From the NCBI GenBank assembly GCA_030248225.1, contig JASANE010004987.1, forward strand, positions 1 to 64,000: 64,000 nt of DNA, in the 5' to 3' direction. The position numbers and the translations under genes were made by a program. The notes under the pieces are model-generated. The model searched no databases and had not been told where the DNA came from. It saw only the letters and a program-made list of their open reading frames with translations. The stretch is from Trileptium ribeirensis. Lineage: Eukaryota; Nematoda; Enoplea; Enoplida; Thoracostomopsidae. Numbering within the stretch: the first letter of the stretch is position 1; each line of letters begins with the position of its first letter. Below, in pieces: positions 24,944 through 36,701 of this stretch.

Positions 24944-26500
24944 GTAAGAAATTTTACACTGAATTTTAATGGTTGAATAGTTTTAATTATGTTGTACAAA
25001 ATATTTAACTCCAAAACCGTCGAAATTCATCTCCAACTCCCGCAAATCCGCACGCAATTGAACTAGGCGCTACGTCATGACTGTTGGAACGACTGGTACC
25101 GTATTTAATCGAACACTAAAATATACTCACAAAAAGGGTGTTCAATAAAGATGTCCACGATCGTAACGGCCGTTGAACAGTCGGCTGAGCCGTTGAACCG
25201 TCGGTCGGCCATGAGCCGTTTAATTTTAAAGCTGACCGTTGGCCAACACTAGTGACAAGGCTATGTTCCAAAGCAGCCGTTGCATAATGTGTCAATTCGA
25301 AACAAAAATGTCTTGGAAAACGAAATTTATCCAGAGACTTAGTCCTGAACACATGTTCAAGTGAAACGAAGGCCATTTTCTGTGCCTTGGAAGTAGTATA
25401 ATTTTTAAGTCTTTGTACGCTAATTACAAAGAGCATTGAAGTACTAGCATACGAAACGGATGTTAAAAGGGATACATTATACAAACAGCTAAGCATGGCG
25501 TTAAATCTTATTTTCGGGTTGGCCGGCATGAACATGGGCAACAATGCAACGCCAACACCCTTTTGCCAAAATTCCAACTTTCTAAACGGTTTCTTACTAA
25601 TTAGAATATATTGTCGTCGTCGCAAAGCTTGGTTTAAGCGCATTGGAGTTGCCATTGAGTGTCTTCGGAAGGGCCAAGAAGATTAAGGCTAACACAAAAA
25701 CCTCTGTTCTGTTATATTGAATACAGTGCATAGGAAGGTGCTTTCGGCTTCTAAATCAAATCGGGTCAGTACCAGGTGACACATCTTTATCAGGGGACCC
25801 GACCACAGATGTGACCCGAAATGACCCTGTTACCCGGTTCCATCTCTGGCTGGTATATCATTCGCGGTGCTGGCGTGAAAATTTAATCACTTTAAGCTTG
25901 GTCAAAGCAGTGGAAATCAAGCTATAAATTGAAAGATACCTAATCGTGTACACTTCATTTATTTGTGCGTCATTTATTTGTGCGTCATACAAAATAACAT
26001 CCACTTGTTTGAGTAGTCAGATATAATATCTACCTGCACATCTAGCTAAGTAATTTCACGATCTTTTACTGCAAGCACATTTCCACATAAAATGGCTATT
26101 CCACAGGTGAATTTTTATACACATAGGTTGTGAAATGAATTGTGGGTAGATTAACGTGAAGTTCTAGCCACCACATGTAGTTGTATATTATTCTGAGAGG
26201 AGCCGTATGCAGTACTATTATATGTGCGTTCAAGCACTTCAAACTAGCGCAACAGCAGGCGTCAAATTAATCTTTGATATAACCTAGTTTTCCAATCCCA
26301 CCCAGTGCGTGACTGTTAAAAAAAGTTTTGACGACAATAAAATTCTAACTGACATAATACAAATCCAGATTTTACTGAAGTTGGCTTTTTTCAATAAATT
26401 AGATAACTGCACAGAATTTGTGCCAGCTTCCAATTTTGTACTTTTCGCATAAAATCAACCTCATATTCTGATTTTCATTCGGTTTTCATGCGTGTGGACA
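24944..26500. other. Synapsin downstream intron, no exon found
   Basis: Contains a 540-bp minus-strand open frame (25116-25655) that overlaps several plus-strand coding-like fragments. None is recognised. Near 25165-25205 a GCCGTTGAAC.GTCGG motif is repeated. The GC-rich dispersed repeat at 25757-25857 lies here. Confidence 0.4.
25757..25857 (-). repeat. GC-rich dispersed repeat, copy 1
   Basis: In reverse complement it reads CAGAGATGGAACCGGG, then GGGTCACAT, then GGTACTGACC, then GATTT. It aligns with 57418-57500 in the same block order. A CAGAGATGG terminus resembles hAT-type ends, but no target duplication is evident. It is probably a non-autonomous transposon fragment. Confidence 0.5.
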
Positions 26501-26520
26501 GAGCAAAACGCATAGAAAAT

Positions 26521-27011
26521 TGGAATAATTTCTTCAAGGTATTACTGACGAATTTTGTAATACTATAAGTACTTTGAAAATAATTAAATGTTGTTGAGCA
26601 TATAAGCACTTTGAAAATAATGTAATCAATGTAGGTCTACATGACGTGTTTAAGTATAGATATGTCACAATATATTTGCGACAAACTGAACTGCGTGATA
26701 CCTGCGAATATCGCAATGTCATATTTATTGCATTGACTAGTTTTGCTTCTGATATCGGTCAGAATAGTGACATTGTACTACTTAAAAATGGAATAATTTC
26801 TTCAAATTAATACTTACGAACTTTGTAATACTACAAGCACTTTGAGAATAATCGATGTTGCTGAGCCAAGGTAACTAATGTAGGTTTACCCCACCTGTTT
26901 ACATATTTGCGACAAGCAGAATTGCCTGAAACCTGAGAATATCACAACGCCAATTTTATTCTAATGACTATGTTTGCTCCTGCTATGGAGCACAACAGTC
27001 ACATTGTATAT
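26521..27011. repeat. 268-bp diverged tandem duplication
   Basis: Two copies, about 26521-26778 and 26789-27011. Both begin tggaataatttcttcaa and share TTGTAATACTA, TATTTGCGACAA, AATATC.CAA and CA.ATTGTA in order. They are clearly diverged with indels. The first copy has an extra internal duplication of CACTTTGAAAATAAT. Confidence 0.8.
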
Positions 27012-27283
27012 ACACAAACAGATTCATGTTTTGATGCATTGACCTATTTCACTTCAAAAATTAGGCACGCAATTGGAATGAAATACATTGTTTATACTTG
27101 TGGCTTGCACCGAAAATCTGCCTTTACGACAGCTTTACAACGCATGTATACAACTACTATTTACCCTGCACAAGCCGAGAGTGACGACTAATCTAGCGAG
27201 CTTTTACGCGATGAGAAATCAGTTCGTTTCCGACCAGAAATCTGTTTTAAAAGAGTAATGCAGAATTCACAGAGAAATGCGTG

Positions 27284-27610
27284 CACAAAGTCGACACTTT
27301 TGTACACAACAGTGTTGTGTAAGTAACAGAAGTTACTTACAATTAACTGTAAATAACTAAAATAACTTACACGTAGCTGGAACTAACTAAAGCCAGTTAC
27401 ACCTAACTGTAAGTAATAGAAGTAACTTACACCCAAGTGTAGCAACCAAAATCAAATACACATAACTGTAAGTTATTAAAGTTACTTACACCGTACTGTA
27501 AGTAACTAAAATTACATACACCCAACTGTAAGTTATTAACATCACTTACAAATAGGTATAAGTTACTAAAATTACACATAACTGTAAGTTAACAGAATCA
27601 CCAGTATATA
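27284..27610 (+). repeat. 30-bp tandem array, left arm of inverted pair
   Basis: About ten diverged copies of a 30-bp unit of the type AACTGTAAGTAACTAAAGTTACTTACACC. The same series of variant units occurs in reverse complement at 29589-29874, including the singular variant CCCAAGTGTAGCAACCAAA. The two arrays therefore arose by inverted duplication, not independently. Confidence 0.85.
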
Positions 27611-28770
27611 ACTCTAAGTGCCTGAAATAGCTTAGTAAGTGTATTTTGCACAAACCTTTGCCACAGCGACGGACTGAAGCTGCATGGCCTGGAGATTCAT
27701 AAACTAGTCACTAGGCTATTTAGAAGCTGTTGCTCGGTTTACCGAGAAACTTCGCAAAGCGGGTGTAACCAGTGCACGTGCATCCATACGCCGCACTACC
27801 AACCCTGTTACTAACTCGTTACGCACTGTACGCAGTGACAAAAATGTCACTTTGTGAAAGAAAGGGTTAACAATGGCGCAATCTATAAGAAGATATTAAT
27901 CTGCTTGTTGCCGAGCCGCGATTTTTATATAGATGCATGCCTTTCACGTATTGCATTGTTCACATTAATTTGCGTTCACCTACTGCATATGAATAACATC
28001 GTTAGCAAATGCAAGCCGTTGTATGAAGCTTGCAGCGACAAATAAAATCGTCGTTACAATGTAATGACAACTACAGTGTAACAAACACCGGTTCTTTGCG
28101 TTCAGCTACTGCATACGGTTACGATTAATCCAATTTTCGTTTATAATATGAAATATTTTGTTTGGTATGAATTAACTCTCTACTTGAGGACGCAGTAGCT
28201 TTGATATTTGCTTCCAGTAATATGTATTTAACGGTAGCCTTGTAATATCTTTTTGTAGTGCAATAAGTGTGATGATTAATTTTGAGGACATTTTAGTTAG
28301 GTTTTCTAAACTAGCTTTTCTCTGAGTTTTACTCCACGAAGTTTCACAGATTAGGTATATAGTTGCACCAAATATTTTTACTAAACACTTTATTTAGAAT
28401 ATGATCCTTGTCATTATAACAAAAGGATAAAAAACCTCATATAATACTTGGCATTACGATAGGAATCGCGGGTACGTTCACTTTTCAACTAGAGGTACAA
28501 TTTAACAAAAAAGTGCGGTACGCTTTTATAACACTTCACCTGTACATAATGATTTTATATTGTCTTGGAAGCCACGTCAGTTATCGGTGATCGTTTGTAT
28601 ATTGGAGTTCGGTGTGTTTATTGTTTGGTAGTTGAAATGGTAAATTTCATTTTATTGATATTTTGAGAATTTTTGCATATTATCAATTGCGCTGGTTTCA
28701 TTTTACGGTGGCCTGAGTTTCTGTAAGTGATTTATATTTTTTTGGGTTTTTTCAAACCTTTAAATAAATT
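27611..28770. other. Spacer of the inverted array, first half
   Basis: AT-rich sequence without a recognisable gene. A segment near 28035-28145 recurs in direct orientation, with added C runs, at about 29235-29345. Confidence 0.45.
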
Positions 28771-29588
28771 CACCCCCCCTTTTATATAAAGTTAAAAAAG
28801 TACAAAATCGCAAAAAAAAAATGCTGCAACAATACCCACACCTAAAAAAGGTAGGCCCGGCACTCCTTCCTATCCTTTCTGCTTGTCCCCATCCCTTTTT
28901 TTTTTTCCTTTTTAAAAAAAACACTATTATTGTTTCTATTTATAACTATATCCTGCTCCGCCACACCTCTAGATCCCCCCCCTATTTTTATCGCAAAAAT
29001 ACACGTAAAAATATTTTACAGCAATATGAACACCACACAATGCAACAAAAAACCCAAAACAAGAGAAAAATATGAGGAAATACGTGACACGCTTACGCTG
29101 ATCTTTATGTTGTCTCCATAAACATACACACCATACACACAACACACACCCGCCCACATCCATGGTTGTTATGCACCCAAAACACCCCCCCACCCCCCCC
29201 CCGCTCCCCCTTATGGCTCCCCCCACAAAAATGAATACAAATAAATCGTCCTACGACTAACACACTGCAGTGCAACAAACACCGCGTTATTTGCCCCGTG
29301 CCCCGGGCGCGCCAACCTAAATTAACAAACCCAACTTTTCCCTTATAGAACCCGCCTCCCGGCCCAGCATATACCTCTTTTTATCCCCCCTTTATCCCCC
29401 CCTCTTTCCACAGCCTTTCTTTCCTCGGCCATCTACCTCTTTTAGCAGCAGGTGGCCGGCCGGCGGGTGGCCGCCCCCGCTTTTTGCGCTGGTCCTCCCC
29501 CGCTAAATTATACAAGCCCCTGCCGCCCCACCCACCACCGGCTAGCCCAACAACCCCTATTAACAACTACCCCCCCCGAGATAACCGC
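28771..29588. other. C-inflated low-quality-looking segment
   Basis: Runs of C (up to nine), A and T, C-rich tracts and odd CCCCCAC sequence contrast with both flanks. The part near 29235-29345 resembles 28035-28145 with many extra C residues. This looks like unpolished or mis-assembled sequence; G-rich open frames on the minus strand here should not be believed. A true C-rich low-complexity region is the alternative. Confidence 0.5.
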
Positions 29589-29874
29589 CGATTCTGTTAA
29601 CTCCAGCTATGTGTAATTCAGCAACTTATACCTACTTGTGCAGATGTAAAAACCACAATTGGGTGTATGTAATTAGTTACTTACAGTACGGTGTGAGAAA
29701 CCTAAAAAATACAGTATGTGTATTGATTTGGTTGCTACACTTGGGTGTAAGTTACTCCTCTTACACTCAGTATAAGTGCACTTGTTAGTTCCACCTTTGT
29801 AGTATTTATCTCCAGTTAATTGTAAGTAACTTCTGTACTTACACCACACTCTTGTCTCAAAAGTCTCCACCTTC
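29589..29874 (-). repeat. 30-bp tandem array, right arm of inverted pair
   Basis: Reverse-complement counterpart of 27284-27610 with the same unit order, from GTTAACAGAATC at one end to ACTTTTG/GACTTTTGAG at the other. The arms enclose about 2 kb. The arrangement resembles a foldback (FB) transposon with tandem-repeat inverted termini. No target duplication could be fixed. Confidence 0.8.
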
Positions 29875-29879
29875 GCCCC

Positions 29880-30270
29880 CCTTCCCCTTTCACTGCATAA
29901 ACCATAGGGATTCACCTCGGGTTGGGTTTCCCGGGTCCCCAGTGCTCTGACGCTGGCATCTGTTTCGCCGCTAGAGCGGGTGGCGAGAGAATAAAATACG
30001 TCGAGAGAGAAGGTTGTTAGTTATGTTGACAATGGTGATAATATTATTGATGCACCCGAGGTGAAACTCCCAAACTCATCGGCAAGGGACACCACAGTCA
30101 TCGGGTCCTTCCTTGATGCTGACCGGGGCTGCCCTTGTCGTCCGTACCCATGCAGAGGTAGTGAACAAGTTGTGTACTGTCTCACCAAGGAAGCGGGCGT
30201 GATCGTTGGGGCTGAAATGATTGCCCGGGGTTCGTCCAGGTACGGAGATGTCACGGTAGGGTGATAGAAT
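29880..30270. repeat. GC-rich islet, origin unresolved
   Basis: GC-rich sequence with overlapping open frames on both strands (67-77 codons) and no recognisable family. The frames overlap each other and the base composition is foreign to the flanks, so an old mobile-element fragment is likely. It starts right at the end of the foldback-like pair. Confidence 0.35.
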
Positions 30271-33200
30271 TTGACCTATCACAGCATCATGGGTTACCAG
30301 ATTTCCCCTGTAGTTGAAGCGAACAACGGCGCGAATAGAACAACGTTAAAGACTGCGATTGGCGGATTATAAATATTTGGGTTGGAGCAAGTATTTAAGA
30401 ATACCAGTGTTGAATAAAGTCAACAATAACTGACAATTCAAATTAGGTGTAACAATTAATAACTTTGACACTCGTTATATGAACATTCCGTGGGATGGTC
30501 CGGAAATTTGCGACAATGAACAATATCTATGCCGTAGCGGTTACCAGGTTGTATTTGATGAAGTTGCTATTGTGGTTGACGCAAAATTGCCTCTGTTGAG
30601 GTTTGTGAAGCTGATGTAGACGTTGCTCGGGTTGTTGGATATGGTGTCGCTAATGTTGAAATTCATGTTGCTGTTGTCCTTGCTGTTTTAAGTTTGCCGT
30701 TACTACTGCTGATTTTGATGTAATTTTGTTGTTTCAGATAATGATGATGCCTTTGTTAGGGTTGTTAGAGCCGTTAAAATTGCTGCTTTTGGTCATTGGT
30801 GTTGAAACTAGCACAGTTAAACATGGAGAAAAAATAGTCCAAGCATTAATTGCCGAAATACAAAGCTAACTCTTAGTGAATACATAAGTCGGACACGCAA
30901 TTGCTTACAATAGGTAGAAAGACGTTTGGTTGCGGAGTAAAATTGAACATCGTGATTTGCCAGACAAGTATTGACCAGTAGAATAACAAGCGAAAGACAG
31001 CGCTACAAGTCATACCCATTAAGAATTGTTGCAGAAAACCCAGATTTCGGATATAACGCAAAGGAAATCATGAGACACCCATTCCCAGGCCAAATATCAT
31101 CGAAACAGATACACGCTTCCTATATATAGTTTTACCAAAGTATTCTGAGCTTATTGAATATTTCTATACTACTATTATTTCTTGAACTCGCAACCTAACA
31201 CGGCAGATGTTCTGGCCGAGAGTCTCTATCTCAAAACAGAGACACAACGAGAACCTACCTTATTTTAGCCTAGGTTGTGGTTAAATTCGCCGTATCGACT
31301 GCCCAAATTCGGAAACCTTATCGATGCGGCGGCTTGGTTCTTAAACCTTGCCAAACTATTTGTATATAACTTCTAGATACCAATGTGAGTGTTTATCTGG
31401 AAGACGATGCTGGGATGTGTGGTTTTGTTTGTGATGAGGATGCGCGCGAATCCGACTCATAAACAATGCCCACCGTGAGTATCGGCTGGCTTGTAGAGCG
31501 CTCGCATGTGGATATATTACTAACCGCAAATCAGAACGTAAAAAATTCCGCCAAGATATCGCTGAAAGCACTTTCAGCAATAAAAAATACTAGCCTAAAT
31601 CTTCTTAGTATCAATTCCGAACAGATTTATCAAATCCCCGATTGGATTTTGTTGTGCTGCGTCATACATAACAAAACCATCAGTTGTGGAATTCAACAAC
31701 AAAATATCGTTTTTGTAATATGCTCCTACACTTTGTAGAGTGCCCACTCAGGAGGACGGACTCTTTAAATGGTAGCCATGTGCGCGGGGCGAAATTTTTT
31801 CAGTAACTAAGCAATCAAATAAGGAACGAATCGAGCAGAATATAATAGAAGAAGTTGAACAGTCCGCCTACTGAGCTGGGAGCACAGCCCAAGCTGTAAT
31901 GCACTCCGTAGTGCTAGTAGAACAATGAAATAGGGTAGATACACCGTCAAAGGCCCAAACCAATCAAATTTACGGGTGATTCCTAGGCTTGGAAAAACAA
32001 ACACACGCAGAGCACAATCCGGAGTAGCTTGAATAATAATTGAGACTGAGTGTTCGCTAATGATCCGCGTAGAAGCCAGTTGGCGCTGTCACCGACCGCA
32101 TGTTAGTTGAGAACTACCAGAAGCCAGATCTTGTCGCGTCGTCAAAAGTTTTAGAACTCTCACCCAGCGTGGCTCTAGGACACTATAAATCCCAATTATC
32201 ATCCCCAGCTGTCACTTCCTAACTCAAGGCAGAGCAATATCCAAAAAAATCCAGCGTTTGAAATATTTCTCTTACATGAGTTAACAATAACCTCGACCCA
32301 CCGCGGTATATTAATTTTTCGGTTGAGAAACTATGGCTAGGTAACGCAACTTAGGGTTTCTTCACATGTTGCAATGGTATAAATTTTGGTTTTAACTCCC
32401 GCCTATATGCTAAAAATAATTTCATCTAAAATTAGGTTAATACTAGTTCCAATAAACTAGGCTTTCGAAGCACGGGATAGTGAAACGTATTATTTGCTTA
32501 ATGCTGTAACGGTACTTGCTGAACTTCCTTGTGTTTTCAGATTATTGACTATAGATAGTTATCTTGTGTTCGTTTCATGTTTACTAACAGTTTGAAAGAT
32601 TATTTGCTTATTCATTATTTTTATACTTGCTCTCTTTGGATTCTAACCACGTTATCATACCCTGGGCGTTTTCCACGAATATATAAAACACAACCAGTTT
32701 GCAACACAATTTTTAAGACGTTGAAAGATAAACCCTAACTTAATAATTTCTTGATTTTTCAATCCAAAATGTCAAAATTCTTAAGAACGAACAAGCAGTA
32801 ACTGTGGTTTGAAAATAAGATCAACGTCTAACATATAATTCGCTAACAATGGTAAAATTAATAAACCAAAATCGCAACTGTACGCTAAAACAGCAACGTT
32901 ACATTATGTTGCGTTGTTTTATTCATAAGTGTAACGATTGTTACCCGGTGAAACAGACGGATACTGGGAATATTACTATGACACTCAAGCCATTATGATA
33001 GGTCTTCCCGAACGACCCACTTCACAACTGATCAATCAAACAACACATATATTTCTTTGGTAAAAAAAATTTGCGGAGGAAATTGCGAAGGATGGGTAAC
33101 GAAAGGCAGCAACGTAAACTAATAATAGGGAACACAAGGTTGAAAATCCCCAGAATGTGTTACTGTTGATTTGTTGAATAGGTCAACACGGTATTAATGT

Positions 33201-34095
33201 AAGACTACCCAGCGTAATTAATGATTTCGCGTTCGAATATATACTTAATTCCCTAAAATTATGTTCATATCTTATATGCTTAATGTTACTTATTTTATGC
33301 TTATGATCGTTGTATGCGTAACGTTTTATAATTGTTTCGTGGTTATTATATCCTTGTCAATTGACGCCACCATAATTGTAACCATGTCCATAATAGTAGG
33401 CGTGTGGTAGAAAATAATATATGTAAATATTAACAGTGAAATCCCTAAATGTTTATAAAATTTTTTATCTAGCAAAGGTTTACAAATTATGTTAAAATAA
33501 CGCTGACCCCGGGTAACGAAGTTCCCAAATTCCTTTTAAAATGGTAAGAGAAGGGGACACCGAGACACAAAGTCATGAAAGATAACGAGAAGTGTTCCCG
33601 GATCTTTTATTAAAAAAACCACATAAAATTTATTTACAAATTCTAACTTATTCGGCGACAATGTAGCTCTTTTACACACCAACACCCGTAAATTGTACAT
33701 TTATCCAACAGCGCTGCCAATCACCACATCTCAGTATAAATTTTAAACCTTGAAAAACGCTTTGCCGAAAACATTCTATAAATAAAGAACAACGAAACTT
33801 AAACCTCAGATTGTACCAACAGCAATTGTGCTATGCTTTTTACAATGTTTATGCACATACGTTTTGAAGGTACACAGCGCCTAGTTTTTAGAAAACCCTT
33901 GAAAAAAGGAGCTGCCGCGTTGGTGGGTTGTAACCCAAATTGGACCAAGAAAACAAGTCATCGAGAGTTTGTACGACAGCAGTGAAACTTGGTTATGAAA
34001 TTGCGAAATTAGTATATAGTATTATATATATAGGATATCGGCCTATATTTTCCAACCCAGGTACTGGAGTCCGAAAATTTTCCAATAAAAATTTA
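30271..34095. other. No gene recognised
   Basis: Holds a strand-asymmetric G/T-rich stretch at about 30545-30810 (many GTTG and GATG words), one ATG-started 90-codon plus frame (31466-31738), and otherwise AT-rich sequence. No exon is recognised. Confidence 0.45.
31466..31738 (+). other. Unrecognised 90-codon open frame
   Basis: Starts at ATG with an in-frame TAA six bases upstream and ends at TAG. It encodes MPTVSIGWLVERSHVDILL and later IPDWILLCCVIHNKTISCG. There are four cysteines and no clear signal peptide. No family is recognised. It could be a small gene or chance; no splice sites decide it. Confidence 0.17.
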
Positions 34096-34099
34096 AGAG

Positions 34100-34149
34100 A
34101 TGTAACAGGACCGTTCCGGTCCGTTACGTGCGTTTTTACATGATTTTGA
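34100..34149. repeat. Short dispersed hairpin repeat, copy 2
   Basis: Inverted counterpart of 536-585. The stem is GTAAC (34102-34106), a bulged A, GGACC, loop GTTCC, GGTCC, GTTAC (to 34127). It is followed by the conserved GTGCGTTTTTACA. The 3' strand of the stem differs from copy 1, but both copies still fold. Confidence 0.65.
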
Positions 34150-35984
34150 AGACAAAATTGACTAGGAACACCTGAACTAACCCCAGAACCTAAGCCGAAC
34201 AACGATCACCGAACCCTCATAGTCAGACTGGAGTATTTTAATCGATTCGTGGCAGAGTCACACGTTGCATGGTGTCACGGTCGTAATCGCTTTGTACATA
34301 ATTTGTGCTTTGCTAACCTTTGTTGCCTAATTATGCTTATGACATGGTTTACTCTTATATGCAATTGCATGTTTTGTTTATGTTTATATAATGATTGCCT
34401 ACCAACTTAAGCGGACACGTTTGAATTTGAAGGACTGGTTATTCCAGACACATTGGAGACGTAGCCTGAGAAAACTGAAATGACGATGGTAGCGATATTA
34501 ATAGGACAGTAAATTTTTCTGGAACTCGACCAGCTGCCCACACGATTATGGCTTCAAAATCACGACCGTCCGGGAATAGGAGGCCATCGATTGCCCGAGT
34601 TGAACTATTGGCTGGATAGTCGTTGTGAGCAAGAATATAAAATTTACCTAGGCTAAATAATATACGTAGCCGTGGTCGCGAATAACATATGTAGCAATGG
34701 TCACGAAAAGAACAGAAAACTGCAAGCCTAAATTAATGGAAAGTTAAGGGTACGGTAGTTTCGACTATTTGGAAATGACGGCCGTCGGGCTCGTTTGTCG
34801 GTCCGTAGCCGTCTAATGGCTTGGATATCGGAAAAACGATCCGAATACTTTTCGATAAGGAATTTCACGGGCTTCCGGATGAGGCCAAAATGGCTCTTGG
34901 CGTACAAGGATTTAACCTTAAATCGGAGGGGAAAACACGTTAAAACAGAATTAACAGCCGTTACTTACGCTAAGTTTGGCTGTTGATAGTGGTCCGGGGT
35001 AGGGATAATTTATATCTATATATGTATATATATGTGTATCTATTTCGCTATCTGAGTTTAGCCCAAATATTCGGGCATCTAACGAACCCAAGCATGTCTC
35101 GATCTGATGAGCCATCACGCTGCTATACGAGTTGTCCCACGGTTTTGCGACCATTTCATAATGCATTACAAATTTTGACATAAAACCCTGTCGGCTTTGC
35201 ACCTCCCCACATTCGACTCGCCTGATCTTTTTGACTACAACGATATACGGCGGGCCTCCGCCCGACTTGCCGTTAGCCCGCGACAACTCGCCAAAGTGCC
35301 CCGTGTTTGGCATAATGACTAACGGTTGGTACAAAATACCTGAAATTTCATTCACAACTCGAAAATGGGCAAACCGCCCCTCATTGTGTTCATCACGTCA
35401 AAACATCCCCAAATATACCCGACGGGTCTCCGACCTCCCACCCGTTAACTCGGGACGGCCATCGAAAGCGCCCCGTCGTTGTCAAAACTCTCCTTATCGC
35501 AGCCGTTTCTAACACTTTCCCAAATCTGGCAAGCAAGGGTGGCGTATCGCCCCTCATCCGACTCGCCTAGTCAAGGCGAGTCCAACGGTATCCCGCGGGC
35601 GTCGTTCTACCCAGCTGTTGGGCCGGGAGAGCCCGCCAAAGTCCCCTATATTACAATACATAAATTGACCCGAGTGGGTCTGGTCCCAATACTTCGTCTA
35701 CCCCCCTTGTGTTTGGCATCATTAGGCCCCGTTCTTCGTCCTGGGAACGAATCCTACCCCGACCCACCGAACTTCCCCCTGGAAACCCTTGTCCCATCCC
35801 TTCCCGTGTCCCTCTCCCTGTTTGTTCTTTTTCGCTCTCTCTCTTCTTCGTTTGTTGTTTTGTCGTCTTCTTTCTCTCTGTTTCTCCTCGACTGACCTCT
35901 TGGCAGTCGTTCGTCTTTGGGTCGCCGCCGAGTCTGCTGTCCGAACAACACCAAAAGCGGCGGTGAGGACAGCAGCGAAAAGAA

Positions 35985-36075
35985 AAAAAATATATTTATA
36001 TATATTTACAAATATATTTTATATATAAAATTTAATTAAAATTATTAGTTTTATAAGTATATAACATATAGGTAT
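35985..36075. repeat. AT-rich low-complexity tract
   Basis: A run of A followed by TATATTTATA-type sequence and ATATAAAATTTAATTAAAATT. It separates GC-richer sequence on both sides. Confidence 0.7.
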
Positions 36076-36117
36076 ATATTTGGACGCAGAAGCGGGATGG
36101 AAAAAGAGGGTAGGTTT

Positions 36118-36137
36118 GAGGACCGGTAGTGGTCCTC
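36118..36137. repeat. Perfect 7-bp-stem hairpin
   Basis: GAGGACC at 36118-36124 pairs with GGTCCTC at 36131-36137 around the loop GGTAGT. It lies in the GC-rich 36.1-36.35 kb patch. Confidence 0.55.
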
Positions 36138-36597
36138 GGGAGATATGGTCGGGGGTGCCCTCCGGGTAAACGATCCCTGGGCAGGTGACGCATCCCTGGC
36201 CCCCGCCGGGCTCTCGTCCGACGGCTCGCGCCCCCCCCTGGGACGCTTGGAAGTCGATACTTTCGAGATAAAAGACCAGGATATGCCGTGATCTAGCGTG
36301 AAAGACCGAGTTGTCCTCGTGGCCGAGGGTCATATTCTGTATCGTGACAAAGCAGTTTTCGCAGGGTGGCGTTCTGAGCTGTCAAAGACACCGGAAAAGT
36401 GGGCTTAACAGATGGTGTCGAGATGGGGACAACGCATGGTCGGGATGATGTGTTACTTCGGTAGATCATTAGATTAATGGCGATCTTCTATCATTACGCG
36501 GGTGATTAGTATGTCCCGATTTAACTTCCGGCAGCTCTACTTGGCGTTACGTGGGTAGTTTAAACGACGGATGGGAACTCCAAAAGAAACGACAGAT

Positions 36598-36701
36598 TTT
36601 GAATTTGATATCAATTAAATGAGCTGCAGAAGTTGCGTGTCCCGGAAATTTTGAATTTGACACCAATTAAACGAACTGCGGGAATTACGTGTCCCGGAAG
36701 T
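36598..36701. repeat. 52-bp tandem duplication
   Basis: Two adjacent copies starting at 36598 and 36650. Both read TTTGAATTTGA, then CAATTAAA, then TGTCCCGGAA. They differ at about nine positions. Confidence 0.85.

Noticed and set aside
25116..25655. 179-codon minus-strand open frame
   Set aside because: No family resemblance. Plus-strand fragments over the same DNA look equally coding-like, the 3' part is a repeated GCCGTTGAAC motif, and one frame of this length is not surprising in 64 kb. Kept only as a note.
32934..33063. Plus-strand frame including GYWEYYYDTQAIMIGLPERP
   Set aside because: Protein-like, but a stop lies just upstream with no acceptor AG between and no start codon near the beginning; no family match.
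34951..35355. 134-codon minus-strand frame
   Set aside because: Crosses a TATATG microsatellite and GC-rich repeat-like DNA; the peptide shows no recognisable domain.
35479..35954. 138-codon plus frame and neighbours
   Set aside because: Their peptides are proline-, serine- and arginine-rich readings of a CT-rich tract on both strands; no motif.
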